From the NCBI RefSeq assembly GCF_000376945.1, contig NZ_AQXU01000025.1:811982-875981 (forward strand): 64,000 bases of DNA, written 5' to 3'. The notes below the pieces were generated by a model. The model was not told the DNA's origin. It worked only from the letters and a program-made list of their open reading frames with translations, and made no database searches. A program made the translations under genes and the position numbers. How positions within the stretch are numbered: position 1 is the stretch's first letter; each line of letters begins with the position of its first letter. The stretch comes from Leeia oryzae DSM 17879 (GTDB taxonomy: Bacteria > Pseudomonadota > Gammaproteobacteria > Burkholderiales > Leeiaceae). This document shows, piece by piece, positions 50,667 through 58,770 of this stretch.

Positions 50667-51173
50667 ATGCACGATACCCACGAACGCCTGCTGGCCTGCA
50701 TCCCCCGCCTGCGCCGCTATGCGCGCGCGCTGGTGGGGCGGCGCGAGGACGCCGACGATCTGGTGCAGGACACCATGGAGCGCGCCTGGGACCGGCTCGC
50801 CAGCTGGCAGGCCGGTACCGACATGCGGGCCTGGCTGTTTGGCATCATGCATAACCTGCATGTAGACCGGTTGCGCCGCCAGCCGCCAGCGTGCGATGCA
50901 CTGGATGAAGATACCCTGATGAATGCGGCGGTCAACAACCCGTCTGCCGGACTGGAAATGCGAGACATGGAAACTGCCCTGATGCTGCTGCCGGTGGACC
51001 AGCGCGAAGTGTTGCTGCTGGTGGCGCTGGAAAACATGCGCTACGAACAGGTAGCAGAGGCCCTGCACATTCCGGTCGGCACCGTGATGTCCCGGTTGTC
51101 CAGGGCACGCGCGCGCCTGCATGCCTTGCTGGAAGGTCAGCCGGGCGCCCCTGCGTTGAAGGTGGTGAAATGA
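50667..51173 (+). CDS. ECF-type RNA polymerase sigma factor
   Basis: A 168-residue extracytoplasmic-function sigma factor. Region 2 (about 10-80) contains DADDLVQDTMERAWDRL and MRAWLFGIMHNLHVDRLRR; region 4 (about 110-160) contains LLPVDQREVLLLVALENMRYEQVAEAL and PVGTVMSRLSRARARL. Its stop overlaps the anti-sigma start by 4 bp, the standard sigma/anti-sigma arrangement. The secreted-repeat gene 113 bp upstream is a candidate target. Confidence 0.94.
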   Translation: MHDTHERLLACIPRLRRYARALVGRREDADDLVQDTMERAWDRLASWQAGTDMRAWLFGIMHNLHVDRLRRQPPACDALDEDTLMNAAVNNPSAGLEMRDMETALMLLPVDQREVLLLVALENMRYEQVAEALHIPVGTVMSRLSRARARLHALLEGQPGAPALKVVK

Positions 51174-51979
51174 GTACCCAACGGATTCCGGAAACCGATC
51201 TGCATGCCTGGCTGGATGGCCAGCTGCCTGTCGAGGATCAGGCCGAGGTTGCCGCCTACCTCGCCGGGCATCCGGAGGAACAGGCCCGGCTGGACGCCTA
51301 TCGGCAGCACAAACAGCAAATCCAGACGCTGTTCGACCCGGTCATTCATGAGCCGGTACCAGAACACCTGCGCCGGCGGCCGGCTCCTGATGTCGTCGCT
51401 GCCCCTGTGAGCCGTGATGCCAGGCCGCGCTGGTTCTTGCAACTGGCGGCCGGGCTGGCCATTGCCGTGGTCAGCGGCAGCCTGGGATGGTTCTTGCACG
51501 GGCAGGCGCTGACCCAACCGGCATTATTGTCCGACGCTGGCGACGCCAGCGGGTTCGTGCACCAGGCAGTGCTGGCTCACGCGGTGTTTACCCCGGAGGT
51601 CAAGCACCCGGTCGAAGTCAGCGCAGATCAGGAAGCTCAGCTGGTAAAGTGGCTGTCCAAACGCATCGGCAGCCCGATCCACGCCCCGCGCCTGTCGGCG
51701 CACGGTTTTGACCTGATGGGCGGCCGGCTGCTGCCCGGAGAAACTGGCCCGGTGGCGCAGTTCATGTATCAGGACAGCAGCGGCCAGCGGCTGACCCTGT
51801 ACGTAACCAAGGGCCAAAGTGCCAACCGGGACACCGGGTTCCGCTTCCTCAAGGAGGGCAAGGTCAGCGTGTTTTACTGGATAGACGGGCCGTTTGGCTA
51901 TGCGCTGTCCGGCAATCTGGACCGTGCCGATCTGTCCCGCATTTGCAATACCGTGTACGAACAGCTGAGCCAGACCTGA
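51170..51979 (+). CDS. transmembrane anti-sigma factor
   Basis: A 269-residue protein with a cytoplasmic N-terminal anti-sigma region (about 1-90: LHAWLDGQLPVEDQAEVAAYLAGHPEEQARL), one membrane span (LQLAAGLAIAVVSGSLGWFL, about 86-105) and a periplasmic sensor domain of about 160 residues. The usual zinc-binding HxxxCxxC motif is missing: the first helix has no such histidine-cysteine set. It would hold the ECF sigma factor inactive until a periplasmic signal arrives. Confidence 0.88.
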   Translation: MSTQRIPETDLHAWLDGQLPVEDQAEVAAYLAGHPEEQARLDAYRQHKQQIQTLFDPVIHEPVPEHLRRRPAPDVVAAPVSRDARPRWFLQLAAGLAIAVVSGSLGWFLHGQALTQPALLSDAGDASGFVHQAVLAHAVFTPEVKHPVEVSADQEAQLVKWLSKRIGSPIHAPRLSAHGFDLMGGRLLPGETGPVAQFMYQDSSGQRLTLYVTKGQSANRDTGFRFLKEGKVSVFYWIDGPFGYALSGNLDRADLSRICNTVYEQLSQT

Positions 51980-52051
51980 TGCCGCATCCCCATTGACCGC
52001 AGTTGCGGCATGCGGGCATAGTAGGGTGTTCTGTCCCGATGGATTCTGCCC

Positions 52052-52882
52052 ATGTCCGTAAACCAGCTGCCCGTTGATGCCGCCCTGACGGAAGCCACCC
52101 GTGCGGTGGCGCTGCAGTCCCATCTGGCCTGGAAGCAGCGCGACCTGGAGGCCATCATGGCCTTGTATCATCCGGACATCGAGTACTTCAACTTTTTCCA
52201 GAACCGGGTCATGCATCTGCAAGACCTGCGGGCGTATGTCAGCAGTTGCCTGCCGCGCGGACCGCAAGAGTCACTGGAGCATACCGACCGCATCCGCGCA
52301 GATGGTGATACCGCCTTCATTCAGTACCAGATCACCATCCGCAGTGCCAAAGGACTGTTTTCCTACCACAGCAGCGAATCCATTGTCGTGCGGGACGGCA
52401 AGATCTGGCGCGTGAAGGAATACGCCACGCTGGTCAGCGACCTGCAAAGCAGCCGGCCCCACAGCGATCTGCGCCCCGCACTGCAACGGCTGGGCCTGTC
52501 TGCCCGGCAACTGGGGTTCATGGCCCAGACGCTGCAGGATTACGTCAACCGCCAGCAGCCGTTTCTGCAACCGGACCTGAACCTGCAGCAAGTGGCGGAC
52601 GCCACCGGCTTTACCCGCAACCAGATTTCCTACCTGCTGAACCAGGTGTTCGGGCAAACCTTTTACCGCTTCATGAACCAGGCCCGCCTGCAATACCTGC
52701 TGCGCATGCTGGCCGAGCAACCCGGCCAGCCGGTCGATACACTGGCGTTTCAGGCCGGCTTTAATTCCTTATCGGTGTTTTACAGCTGTTTCCGTGCCCA
52801 TACCGGGCAATCGCCCAAGGCTTACCTCAAGTCACTTTCCGAGCGGACACGCACGGAAGACAAACCTGCCACACCCGCTTAA
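52052..52882 (+). CDS. SnoaL-like domain fused to AraC-type DNA-binding domain
   Basis: A 276-residue regulator. Residues about 15-135 look like a SnoaL/NTF2-like ligand-binding fold (LAWKQRDLEAIMALYHPDIEYFNF, VRDGKIWRVKEY). Residues about 170-265 form an AraC double helix-turn-helix with LNLQQVADATGFTRNQISYLLNQ and the second-helix pattern VDTLAFQAGFNSLSVFYSCFRAHTG. The NTF2-like sensor suggests a small hydrophobic or aromatic effector. It lies 92 bp before the FAD oxidoreductase and cupin genes on the same strand and is their probable regulator. Confidence 0.88.
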   Translation: MSVNQLPVDAALTEATRAVALQSHLAWKQRDLEAIMALYHPDIEYFNFFQNRVMHLQDLRAYVSSCLPRGPQESLEHTDRIRADGDTAFIQYQITIRSAKGLFSYHSSESIVVRDGKIWRVKEYATLVSDLQSSRPHSDLRPALQRLGLSARQLGFMAQTLQDYVNRQQPFLQPDLNLQQVADATGFTRNQISYLLNQVFGQTFYRFMNQARLQYLLRMLAEQPGQPVDTLAFQAGFNSLSVFYSCFRAHTGQSPKAYLKSLSERTRTEDKPATPA

Positions 52883-52974
52883 CATCAGCACACACTTACC
52901 CGTCTGCGCGGCACATCCGGTGTGCTGGCAGACGGACAACCGCCCTCGCCCCCGCAACCCGAACGGAGTGACCC

Positions 52975-54381
52975 ATGACCGACTGGCGCAATATCAGCTT
53001 CTGGATGACCCAGCAGGACGAACCGCTGACCCCGAGACCCGCCCTGCAACACGACCTGGACGTGGACATTGCCATCATCGGCGCCGGGTATACCGGCATG
53101 TGGAGCGCCTACTACCTGAAGCAGCAGCAACCGTCGCTGCGGATTGCCATTCTGGAAGCGGAAATGGCCGGCTTTGGCGCCTCTGGCCGCAATGGCGGCT
53201 GGGTGATCGGCGGCCTTCTGGGTGAAGAGCGCATGCTGGCCAGACTGCCGGAAGCAGAGCGCCACGACATGCATGCCGTGCTGCAAGACATTCCCGATGA
53301 AATCGGCCGGGTCGTAGCAAAAGAAGAGATTGCCTGCGACTTCCGCAAAGGCGGCGTGCTGTATTGTGCAGCCCGCTACCCGGAGCAGGAAGCCCGCATG
53401 CGCCAGTGGCTAAAAACCCTGCACAGCCTGGGTTACACCGAGGCCGACTACCACTGGCTCAACCCCAGCGAGCTGGCAGCGCAATTGCGGGTGGACCGCG
53501 CCTTCGGGGCCCTGTTCTCGCCCCATGTGGCCACCATCCAGCCGGCCAGCCTGGCGCGCGGCCTCGCCCGCACGCTGGAAAAGCTCGGCGTGCAGATTTT
53601 TGAACAAACCCGGGTCACCGGCTGGCAAACCGGGCAGGTCACCACGGCAGCGGCCACCGTCCGCGCCGAGTGGGTCATCCCGGCGGTAGAAGGCTACGCC
53701 GCCTCGCTGCCACCGCTGGGCAAGTACCAGTTGCCGGTACAAAGCCTGATGATCGCCACCGAGCCCCTGCCCGCCAGCGTCTGGGCAGAGATCGGGCTCG
53801 ATCGCGGGCAGGCCTTTGGCGAAAGCAGCCGTCAGGTGACTTACGGCCAGCGTTCCAACGACGACCGGATGATTTTTGGCGCCCGTGGCGGTTACCGTTT
53901 TGGCGGCCAGCTGCGTACCGATTTCAACCTGAGCGAAGACGAAGTCGGCCTGCGCCGTTACCTGATGGGCGAGATGTTCCCGATCCTGAAAAACGTCACA
54001 ATCACCCATCGCTGGGGCGGCAATCTGGGCATGGCCCGCCGCTTCCAGCCACACATGCTGTGCGACCGCCAGCAACGCATTGCGCTATCCGGCGGCTATG
54101 GCGGCGAAGGCGTGGCCGCCACCAACCTGGGTGGCCGGACCCTGGCCGACCTGATTCTGGGCAACGATACCCGCCTGACCCGCCAGCCGTGGGTGCTGGG
54201 CGACAAACCCGTCCGGTCGCTGGCCAAATGGGAACCCGAACCGCTGCGCTGGCTGGGTTACAACAGCATCATCCGCAGCTTTGTGCACGAAGACCAGACA
54301 CTGGCCAACCCGCACACCCCGGCCTGGCGCCGGAAAATGGCGATGGCGCTGGCCAGACGCATGGAAAGCCTGATGTGCTGA
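52975..54381 (+). CDS. FAD-dependent amine/amino-acid oxidoreductase (DAO family, PuuB-like)
   Basis: A 468-residue flavoprotein of the D-amino-acid oxidase superfamily. The FAD-binding GxGxxG is in AIIGAGYTGMWSAYYL (about residue 32), followed by ILEAEMAGFGASGRNGGW, a block typical of gamma-glutamylputrescine oxidase and related amine oxidases. The C-terminal WGGNLGMARRFQPHM and GGYGGEGVAATNLGG complete the fold. The substrate is probably a primary or secondary amine; PuuB-like activity is possible, but no other puu gene is adjacent. The cupin gene 39 bp downstream is probably co-transcribed. Confidence 0.87.
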   Translation: MTDWRNISFWMTQQDEPLTPRPALQHDLDVDIAIIGAGYTGMWSAYYLKQQQPSLRIAILEAEMAGFGASGRNGGWVIGGLLGEERMLARLPEAERHDMHAVLQDIPDEIGRVVAKEEIACDFRKGGVLYCAARYPEQEARMRQWLKTLHSLGYTEADYHWLNPSELAAQLRVDRAFGALFSPHVATIQPASLARGLARTLEKLGVQIFEQTRVTGWQTGQVTTAAATVRAEWVIPAVEGYAASLPPLGKYQLPVQSLMIATEPLPASVWAEIGLDRGQAFGESSRQVTYGQRSNDDRMIFGARGGYRFGGQLRTDFNLSEDEVGLRRYLMGEMFPILKNVTITHRWGGNLGMARRFQPHMLCDRQQRIALSGGYGGEGVAATNLGGRTLADLILGNDTRLTRQPWVLGDKPVRSLAKWEPEPLRWLGYNSIIRSFVHEDQTLANPHTPAWRRKMAMALARRMESLMC

Positions 54382-54420
54382 GCCGGCACACCATCACTCG
54401 TTCACCTGAAAGGACATCCC

Positions 54421-54765
54421 TTGAACATTACCCGCTTTACTGACACCGCCCGTTTCTCCCTCACCGACAGCGCTCCGGTCGCTGTGCCGCTGGGCACGCC
54501 CGTGTCGGTCACCTCGGTGCACGCGGTCGAGCGCCAGGACGGCGTCGAAACCGGCATCTGGGAGTGCACCCCCGGCCGCTGGGTACGCCAGATCAAGGAA
54601 CAGGAGTTCTGCCACTTCATCAGCGGCCGCTGTACCTTTACCCCGGATGGCGGCGAACCCATCCAGATTCAGGGCGGCGATGCCTTGTTGCTCCCCGCCA
54701 ACAGCACCGGCGTGTGGGACATCCAGGAAACCGTGCGCAAGAGCTATGTGCTGATTTACCGGTAA
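54421..54765 (+). CDS. small cupin-domain protein (DUF861 type)
   Basis: A 114-residue single-domain cupin with the pattern GIWECTPGRWVRQIKEQEFCHFISGRC and QIQGGDALLLPANSTGVWDI, matching the EutQ/ureidoglycine-aminohydrolase-like DUF861 group. TTG 54421 is the start, set by AAAGGACA upstream. Such cupins often accompany DAO-family amine oxidases; a role in amine or aldehyde handling is inferred from that association only. Confidence 0.82.
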   Translation: MNITRFTDTARFSLTDSAPVAVPLGTPVSVTSVHAVERQDGVETGIWECTPGRWVRQIKEQEFCHFISGRCTFTPDGGEPIQIQGGDALLLPANSTGVWDIQETVRKSYVLIYR

Positions 54766-54778
54766 CACGCAGGTAGCA

Positions 54779-54799
54779 GCCTCCGTAGCCATACGGAAG
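54779..54799. promoter_or_regulatory. CCGTA-N4-TACGG dyad at the histidine-kinase promoter
   Basis: A perfect 16-bp palindrome core, TCCGTA-GCCA-TACGGA (54782-54797), lies within a 21-bp element that matches 19 of 21 positions, in reverse orientation, with 56896-56916 in front of the HbpS-like gene. A -10-like CATAAT at 54823-54828 follows without a good -35, so this looks like an activator site centred roughly 45 bp before transcription start. Confidence 0.6.
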
Positions 54800-54834
54800 C
54801 GAAACGCATCCGGCCGCTGTGCCATAATGGATTG

Positions 54835-56268
54835 ATGAAACCCATCCCACCCTTCCGCTGGCTGGCCGCGTGGCTGCTGGCCAGTCTGCTCGCCGGCAGC
54901 GGCCTGTATCTGCTGGATTATGGCAACCAGCGCGGGCTGTTCAGCCAGGACAGCAGTATCGGTTATCGCCTGCTGAGCCAGAAACTGGCGCAACAGGAAG
55001 CCGTGCTGGCCACCCTGGCCCTGATCCGTCCAACCACGCCGCCACAGCCCCTCCTCACCGGTCTGCAACCCGCCATGCCACAGCTGGCCGGGCTGGGTTT
55101 TCGGGGTCCGCAGCAATGGCAGGGTACCGTGCCAGCACCGGCCGGGCTGTTGCCGGCGCTGACACAGGCACGTCACCGGCAGCAGGCGGTCACGCTGGCC
55201 GTAGATGCCTATCGTTACTGGCTGGTGGATGCCTCCGGCTGGTGTCTGCTGCTGGATGCCCGCCGCTGGCTGGCCGCCACGGAATGGCCGGCCCGGCTGG
55301 ATACGGTACGCGTGACCCTGCCCGGCGGCAGCGTGACCCTGTTGCAGCGTCGTCCGGATACGCTGGGCTGGGGCATGCAGCTGGACAAGCATCTACAGGT
55401 GGGCGGGCAGAGCTTTGGCTTTCAGAGCGCCTACCGGATGTCGCTGGTGCAAGGACCGTGGCTGACCGCGCTGATGGTCAGCCTGGCCTTGGCGCTGGGG
55501 CTGGCCTGGTGGCGCAGCCGCTTTGTATTTCGCCAGCAGCAACGCCAGACGGCGGAACGCAACCGGCTGGCCGCCCTGCACCAGCTGGGCCGGCTGGGCG
55601 AAATGGCCGCCGGCATTGCCCACGAACTGAACCAGCCGCTGACCGCCATCCTCACCAATGTACAGGCAGCGGAGCGGCTGCTGGACGATGAAGAAGAACG
55701 CGAACATGTCCGCCATGCCCTGCAAACCAGCGCCACCCAGGCCAAGCGGGCAGCCGGCATCATCAGCCGCCTGCGCGACACCGTGGGCAACCTGCCGCGG
55801 CAACAGCATCACGCCGTGGATGTGCCCACGCTCATCCACCGCCTGCTGGCGCTGCGACAAGACGAGCTGGCACAGGCCGGCATCCGCCTGACCTGGCAGC
55901 AAATGGCGGCAGACAGCACGCCGCAGGGCGATAGCGTCGCCATCGAACAGATCCTGCATAATCTGGTACAGAATGCCGCAGAAGCCCTGCACCAGCAGCC
56001 GGGCGAGATCCGTATCGTCACCCGTGTGCAGCAAGGCATGTATCGGCTGGAGGTACAAGACAGCGGCCCGGGCATTGACCCGGCGCATCTGGCCTTGTTG
56101 TTCCAGCCGTTTTTCACCACCCGCCAGGGCGGCATGGGGCTGGGACTGAGCCTGTGCGATACGCTGGCGCAAGGCATGGGCGGTCAGCTGCAAGCCGCCA
56201 ACCAACTGGCGGGTGGCGCCTGCTTTAGCCTGCTGTTACCGTTATCCCGGGAGACCCGTCATGACTGA
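54835..56268 (+). CDS. membrane sensor histidine kinase (FixL/DctB-like)
   Basis: A 477-residue sensor kinase. Two membrane spans (about 9-28 and 207-226) enclose a periplasmic sensor domain of about 180 residues. The phospho-accepting histidine is H263 in AAGIAHELNQPLTAI. The ATPase domain has the N box HNLVQNAAEAL, the G1 box VQDSGPGID and the G2 box GMGLGLSLCD. The start is ATG 54835; only 7 nt separate it from the -10-like CATAAT, so a leaderless or nearly leaderless transcript is possible. It overlaps the response-regulator start by 8 bp. Confidence 0.93.
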   Translation: MKPIPPFRWLAAWLLASLLAGSGLYLLDYGNQRGLFSQDSSIGYRLLSQKLAQQEAVLATLALIRPTTPPQPLLTGLQPAMPQLAGLGFRGPQQWQGTVPAPAGLLPALTQARHRQQAVTLAVDAYRYWLVDASGWCLLLDARRWLAATEWPARLDTVRVTLPGGSVTLLQRRPDTLGWGMQLDKHLQVGGQSFGFQSAYRMSLVQGPWLTALMVSLALALGLAWWRSRFVFRQQQRQTAERNRLAALHQLGRLGEMAAGIAHELNQPLTAILTNVQAAERLLDDEEEREHVRHALQTSATQAKRAAGIISRLRDTVGNLPRQQHHAVDVPTLIHRLLALRQDELAQAGIRLTWQQMAADSTPQGDSVAIEQILHNLVQNAAEALHQQPGEIRIVTRVQQGMYRLEVQDSGPGIDPAHLALLFQPFFTTRQGGMGLGLSLCDTLAQGMGGQLQAANQLAGGACFSLLLPLSRETRHD

Positions 56269-56872
56269 ACACCAATCCCCGCTGATTTATCTGGTCGACG
56301 ACGATGACGCCATCCGCGATGCTCTGGCACTGCTGCTGAGAAGCGTCGGCTTGCGCTCTGCCGGCTTTGCCGACCCGCTCCAGTTCCTGGCGCAGTACGA
56401 CCCGGAAGCCATCGGTTGTGTGGTGCTGGATATCCGCATGCCGGGCGTCAGCGGGCTGGACGTGCTGGAACAGCTGATCGCCAAACACGATTTGCCGGTG
56501 ATCATGCTCACCGGCCATGCCAACGTCGACCTGTGCCGCCGGGCGTTCATCAGCGGCGCAGTGGAGTTTCTGCAAAAACCGGTCGACGACGACCTCTTTC
56601 TGGAGAGCGTACAGAAAGCCGTGCGCCAGCACATCCGCACCCGCAGCCAGAATGCCGGTTCTCAGGCCGCCCGCCAGCGGCTGGCCCGACTGTCCGGCCG
56701 AGAACAGGAAGTGCTGGTGCGCATTGCCGAGGGGATGACCAACAAGGTGATTGCCCGCGAGCTGAATCTGTCTCCACGCACGGTCGAAACCTACCGCGCC
56801 AACGTGTTTATCAAGCTCGAAGTCGATTCGCTGGTACAGCTGATCCGCGAATATCTGCCCCTGCTGGACTGA
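56261..56872 (+). CDS. FixJ/NarL-type response regulator
   Basis: A 203-residue response regulator. The receiver domain has the acidic pocket DDDD (13-16), the phospho-acceptor D56 in VVLDIRMPG and the conserved lysine in FLQKPVDDD. The C-terminal LuxR-type helix-turn-helix spans about 140-190 (LSGREQEVLVRIAEGMTNKVIARELNLSPRTVETYRANV). It should be phosphorylated by the overlapping kinase and then bind the CCGTA-N4-TACGG dyads in front of the kinase gene and the HbpS-like gene. Confidence 0.94.
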   Translation: MTEHQSPLIYLVDDDDAIRDALALLLRSVGLRSAGFADPLQFLAQYDPEAIGCVVLDIRMPGVSGLDVLEQLIAKHDLPVIMLTGHANVDLCRRAFISGAVEFLQKPVDDDLFLESVQKAVRQHIRTRSQNAGSQAARQRLARLSGREQEVLVRIAEGMTNKVIARELNLSPRTVETYRANVFIKLEVDSLVQLIREYLPLLD

Positions 56873-56895
56873 GCGGGGCCAAACAATCACAACCA

Positions 56896-56916
56896 CTACC
56901 GTATCGCTACGGAGGC
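56896..56916. promoter_or_regulatory. CCGTA-N4-TACGG dyad upstream of the HbpS-like gene
   Basis: CCGTA-TCGC-TACGG (56899-56912) inside a 21-bp element nearly identical in reverse complement to the kinase-promoter element at 54779-54799. A -10-like TATAAC follows at 56935-56940, placing the dyad roughly 40 bp before the inferred transcription start, with no recognisable -35. Confidence 0.6.
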
Positions 56917-57005
56917 CGTTACCGTGACCGGGCGTATAACGCAAACCGGCCCGGCCCGCTATCCTGTCAACTGTTCCATCCCGCTGAATTTGACAGGAGA
57001 CCCAC

Positions 57006-57491
57006 ATGAAAAAGCATCTTTTGACCGCCCTTGCCCTGACCGTATTGGCAGCTACCACCCAGGCCGCTGTACTGACCGAAAAGAACCTGAGCGTAACTGA
57101 TGCCAGACAGTTTGCCGATAGCGCACTGGCCGCCTGCCAGGCCAAAGGTTACGCAGTGAGCGTGGCCGTGGTCGACCGCGCCGGCCTCTTGAAAGCGTTT
57201 GTACGTGCCGATAACGCCGGCCCGCACACCATCGCCGCGGCCCAGGCCAAAGCCTTTACCTCCGTCTCTGCCAAAGCCCCAACGCTGGCAATGATGGAAA
57301 ACGCGCAGAAGAACCCCGGTGCCGCCAACCTGACCGACATCCCCGGCTTTCTGCTGCTGGGTGGTGGTGTACCATTGAAAGTAGGTAACGAGACCATTGG
57401 CGCCATCGGTATTGGCGGCGCTCCTGGCGGCCATCTGGATGCCCAGTGCGCCGACGAAGCCGTTCAGGCGAATGTGGCGTTGCTGAAGTAA
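57006..57491 (+). CDS. secreted HbpS/GlcG-family (heme-degrading/heme-binding-like) protein
   Basis: A 161-residue exported protein of the HbpS/GlcG/Haem_degrading family (PF03928). A signal peptide (cleavage near TTQAA) precedes the single domain with ARQFADSALAACQAKGY, VSVAVVDRAGLLKAFVRAD, the HTIAAAQAKAFTS helix, IPGFLLLGGGVPLKV and IGAIGIGGAPGG. In Streptomyces reticuli the homologue HbpS binds heme and modulates the sensor kinase SenS. Here the gene lies next to a kinase/regulator pair and shares their promoter dyad, so an accessory-sensor role is a good hypothesis. AGGAG lies upstream of the ATG. Confidence 0.88.
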   Translation: MKKHLLTALALTVLAATTQAAVLTEKNLSVTDARQFADSALAACQAKGYAVSVAVVDRAGLLKAFVRADNAGPHTIAAAQAKAFTSVSAKAPTLAMMENAQKNPGAANLTDIPGFLLLGGGVPLKVGNETIGAIGIGGAPGGHLDAQCADEAVQANVALLK

Positions 57492-57553
57492 GTAGCGTGA
57501 GATCGTGAAAAACACCCGCCACTTTTGACGTAATGGCGATGTATGCAAACTTT

Positions 57554-57585
57554 AAGCGCCGGGAGAAATACCGGCGCTTTTTATT
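57554..57585 (+). terminator. rho-independent terminator after the HbpS-like gene
   Basis: A 9-bp perfect stem (AAGCGCCGG at 57554-57562 and CCGGCGCTT at 57571-57579) with an 8-nt loop, continuing directly into TTTTTATT. Confidence 0.9.
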
Positions 57586-57635
57586 ACTGCATATTCTGGT
57601 TCAAATAATTTGGCTAAGCGAATTCGTCGATGCTA

Positions 57636-58583
57636 CTACTGCTTTGAGAAGTACTTCGCATAGCACCTTTTCCCCACGCTGGTCGCAGTAGTAGAGATGC
57701 TCACCCCTTTAGCATGATCATCAGCAGCCTGACGCATACCGCTTTGAACCTCTGGCTGATCTCCGTACTGCTTATAGCGAACGGTTTCAGTGACCGGAAG
57801 TTTCTTTGTGTCGCTTTGTTCGAGTGCTTCTCCGACGGCCCAAGCAATGGAGTCACAGATCGTTGGTTGTCCTGGGCGCAAGGGTTCAAGTGTAAATGCG
57901 GGCGGTGGTGGTGGATTTTTCTGAGCAGCATAGGCTTGCCGTGATACCTCACGCATTACCCCGCGGAAATCCGCGCAAAGTGGCAACTTTGGGAGGGTGG
58001 ACTGACTGGTCGCAGTTGGACAACCATGCTGAGGCAATGCGCCTTGCACCAAAACGACCGTCCTGCCGTTAGGGGGAATCATAAGGAGTGTTTCAATTAA
58101 ACCAGCACCATGCCCGCCCACACCTCCTACACCAGACATCAACCATTGGGCGAGATGGACAAAAACATAGCCGTTTTCGCGAATGACTTGCAGTCTAATA
58201 GAATCTCCCAGTGATTTGCGTAAATAGTCTATGTTGCCGCCAACCGCCGTAACGGCGGCTTCAAATCCTTGCTCCTGTTGATGGCCCATGTTCTCGTTAA
58301 GCAAAGCTCCTTTTGGGCATAGGCCTACAGTGATACCGCCGGTACTTGAATGGAAGAGATAGAAAGTGAACGTTGTCATGGACGGACACTGGAAAGACTC
58401 CAGCTTGCCCGCGACGTCATAGCGGACGAATTGCGCTTCCTCACTTCCATCCAAGTTAACGTCCTCGCTCTCAAGAGTATGGGCGACAGCCGCAACTACA
58501 TGCGGCGGCAGAAGTGCAGCAATTGCACCAAGTGAAATGAGCGCAGTAACTGCAACTAGTCCGAGCCTCGTCAAGAAATGCAT
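57636..58583 (-). CDS. hypothetical secreted protein of unknown family
   Basis: A 315-residue protein I do not recognise. A signal peptide or membrane anchor (LGLVAVTALISLGAIAALLP) is followed by a mature part with DVNLDGSEEAQFVRYD (resembling a calcium-type loop), a Gly-rich run GVGGVGGHGAGLIE, a proline run (NPPPPPAF) and four or more cysteines that could form disulfides. Base composition is clearly AT-richer than the flanking genes and codon use differs, suggesting transfer or relaxed expression. ATG 58583 has GAGAG upstream; an ATG at 58598 is the alternative. It stands alone between two terminating neighbours. Confidence 0.6.
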   Translation of the reverse strand: MHFLTRLGLVAVTALISLGAIAALLPPHVVAAVAHTLESEDVNLDGSEEAQFVRYDVAGKLESFQCPSMTTFTFYLFHSSTGGITVGLCPKGALLNENMGHQQEQGFEAAVTAVGGNIDYLRKSLGDSIRLQVIRENGYVFVHLAQWLMSGVGGVGGHGAGLIETLLMIPPNGRTVVLVQGALPQHGCPTATSQSTLPKLPLCADFRGVMREVSRQAYAAQKNPPPPPAFTLEPLRPGQPTICDSIAWAVGEALEQSDTKKLPVTETVRYKQYGDQPEVQSGMRQAADDHAKGVSISTTATSVGKRCYAKYFSKQ

Positions 58584-58770
58584 TATTCTCTCTTTCATTT
58601 TTGCGTTTAGCGTTTCACACCGAGTACTCTAACTTCGGAGGTCAAGGGCGTTCCTCTTATGGCGTGGGTTTAACCTTAATGCCAGCCATCAGTATAGCAC
58701 TTTGTCATGAATTGCTACCCAAAATGCATAGCCGAGTTCCCTCCATTAGCACACTCTTGCCACTGCGCCA

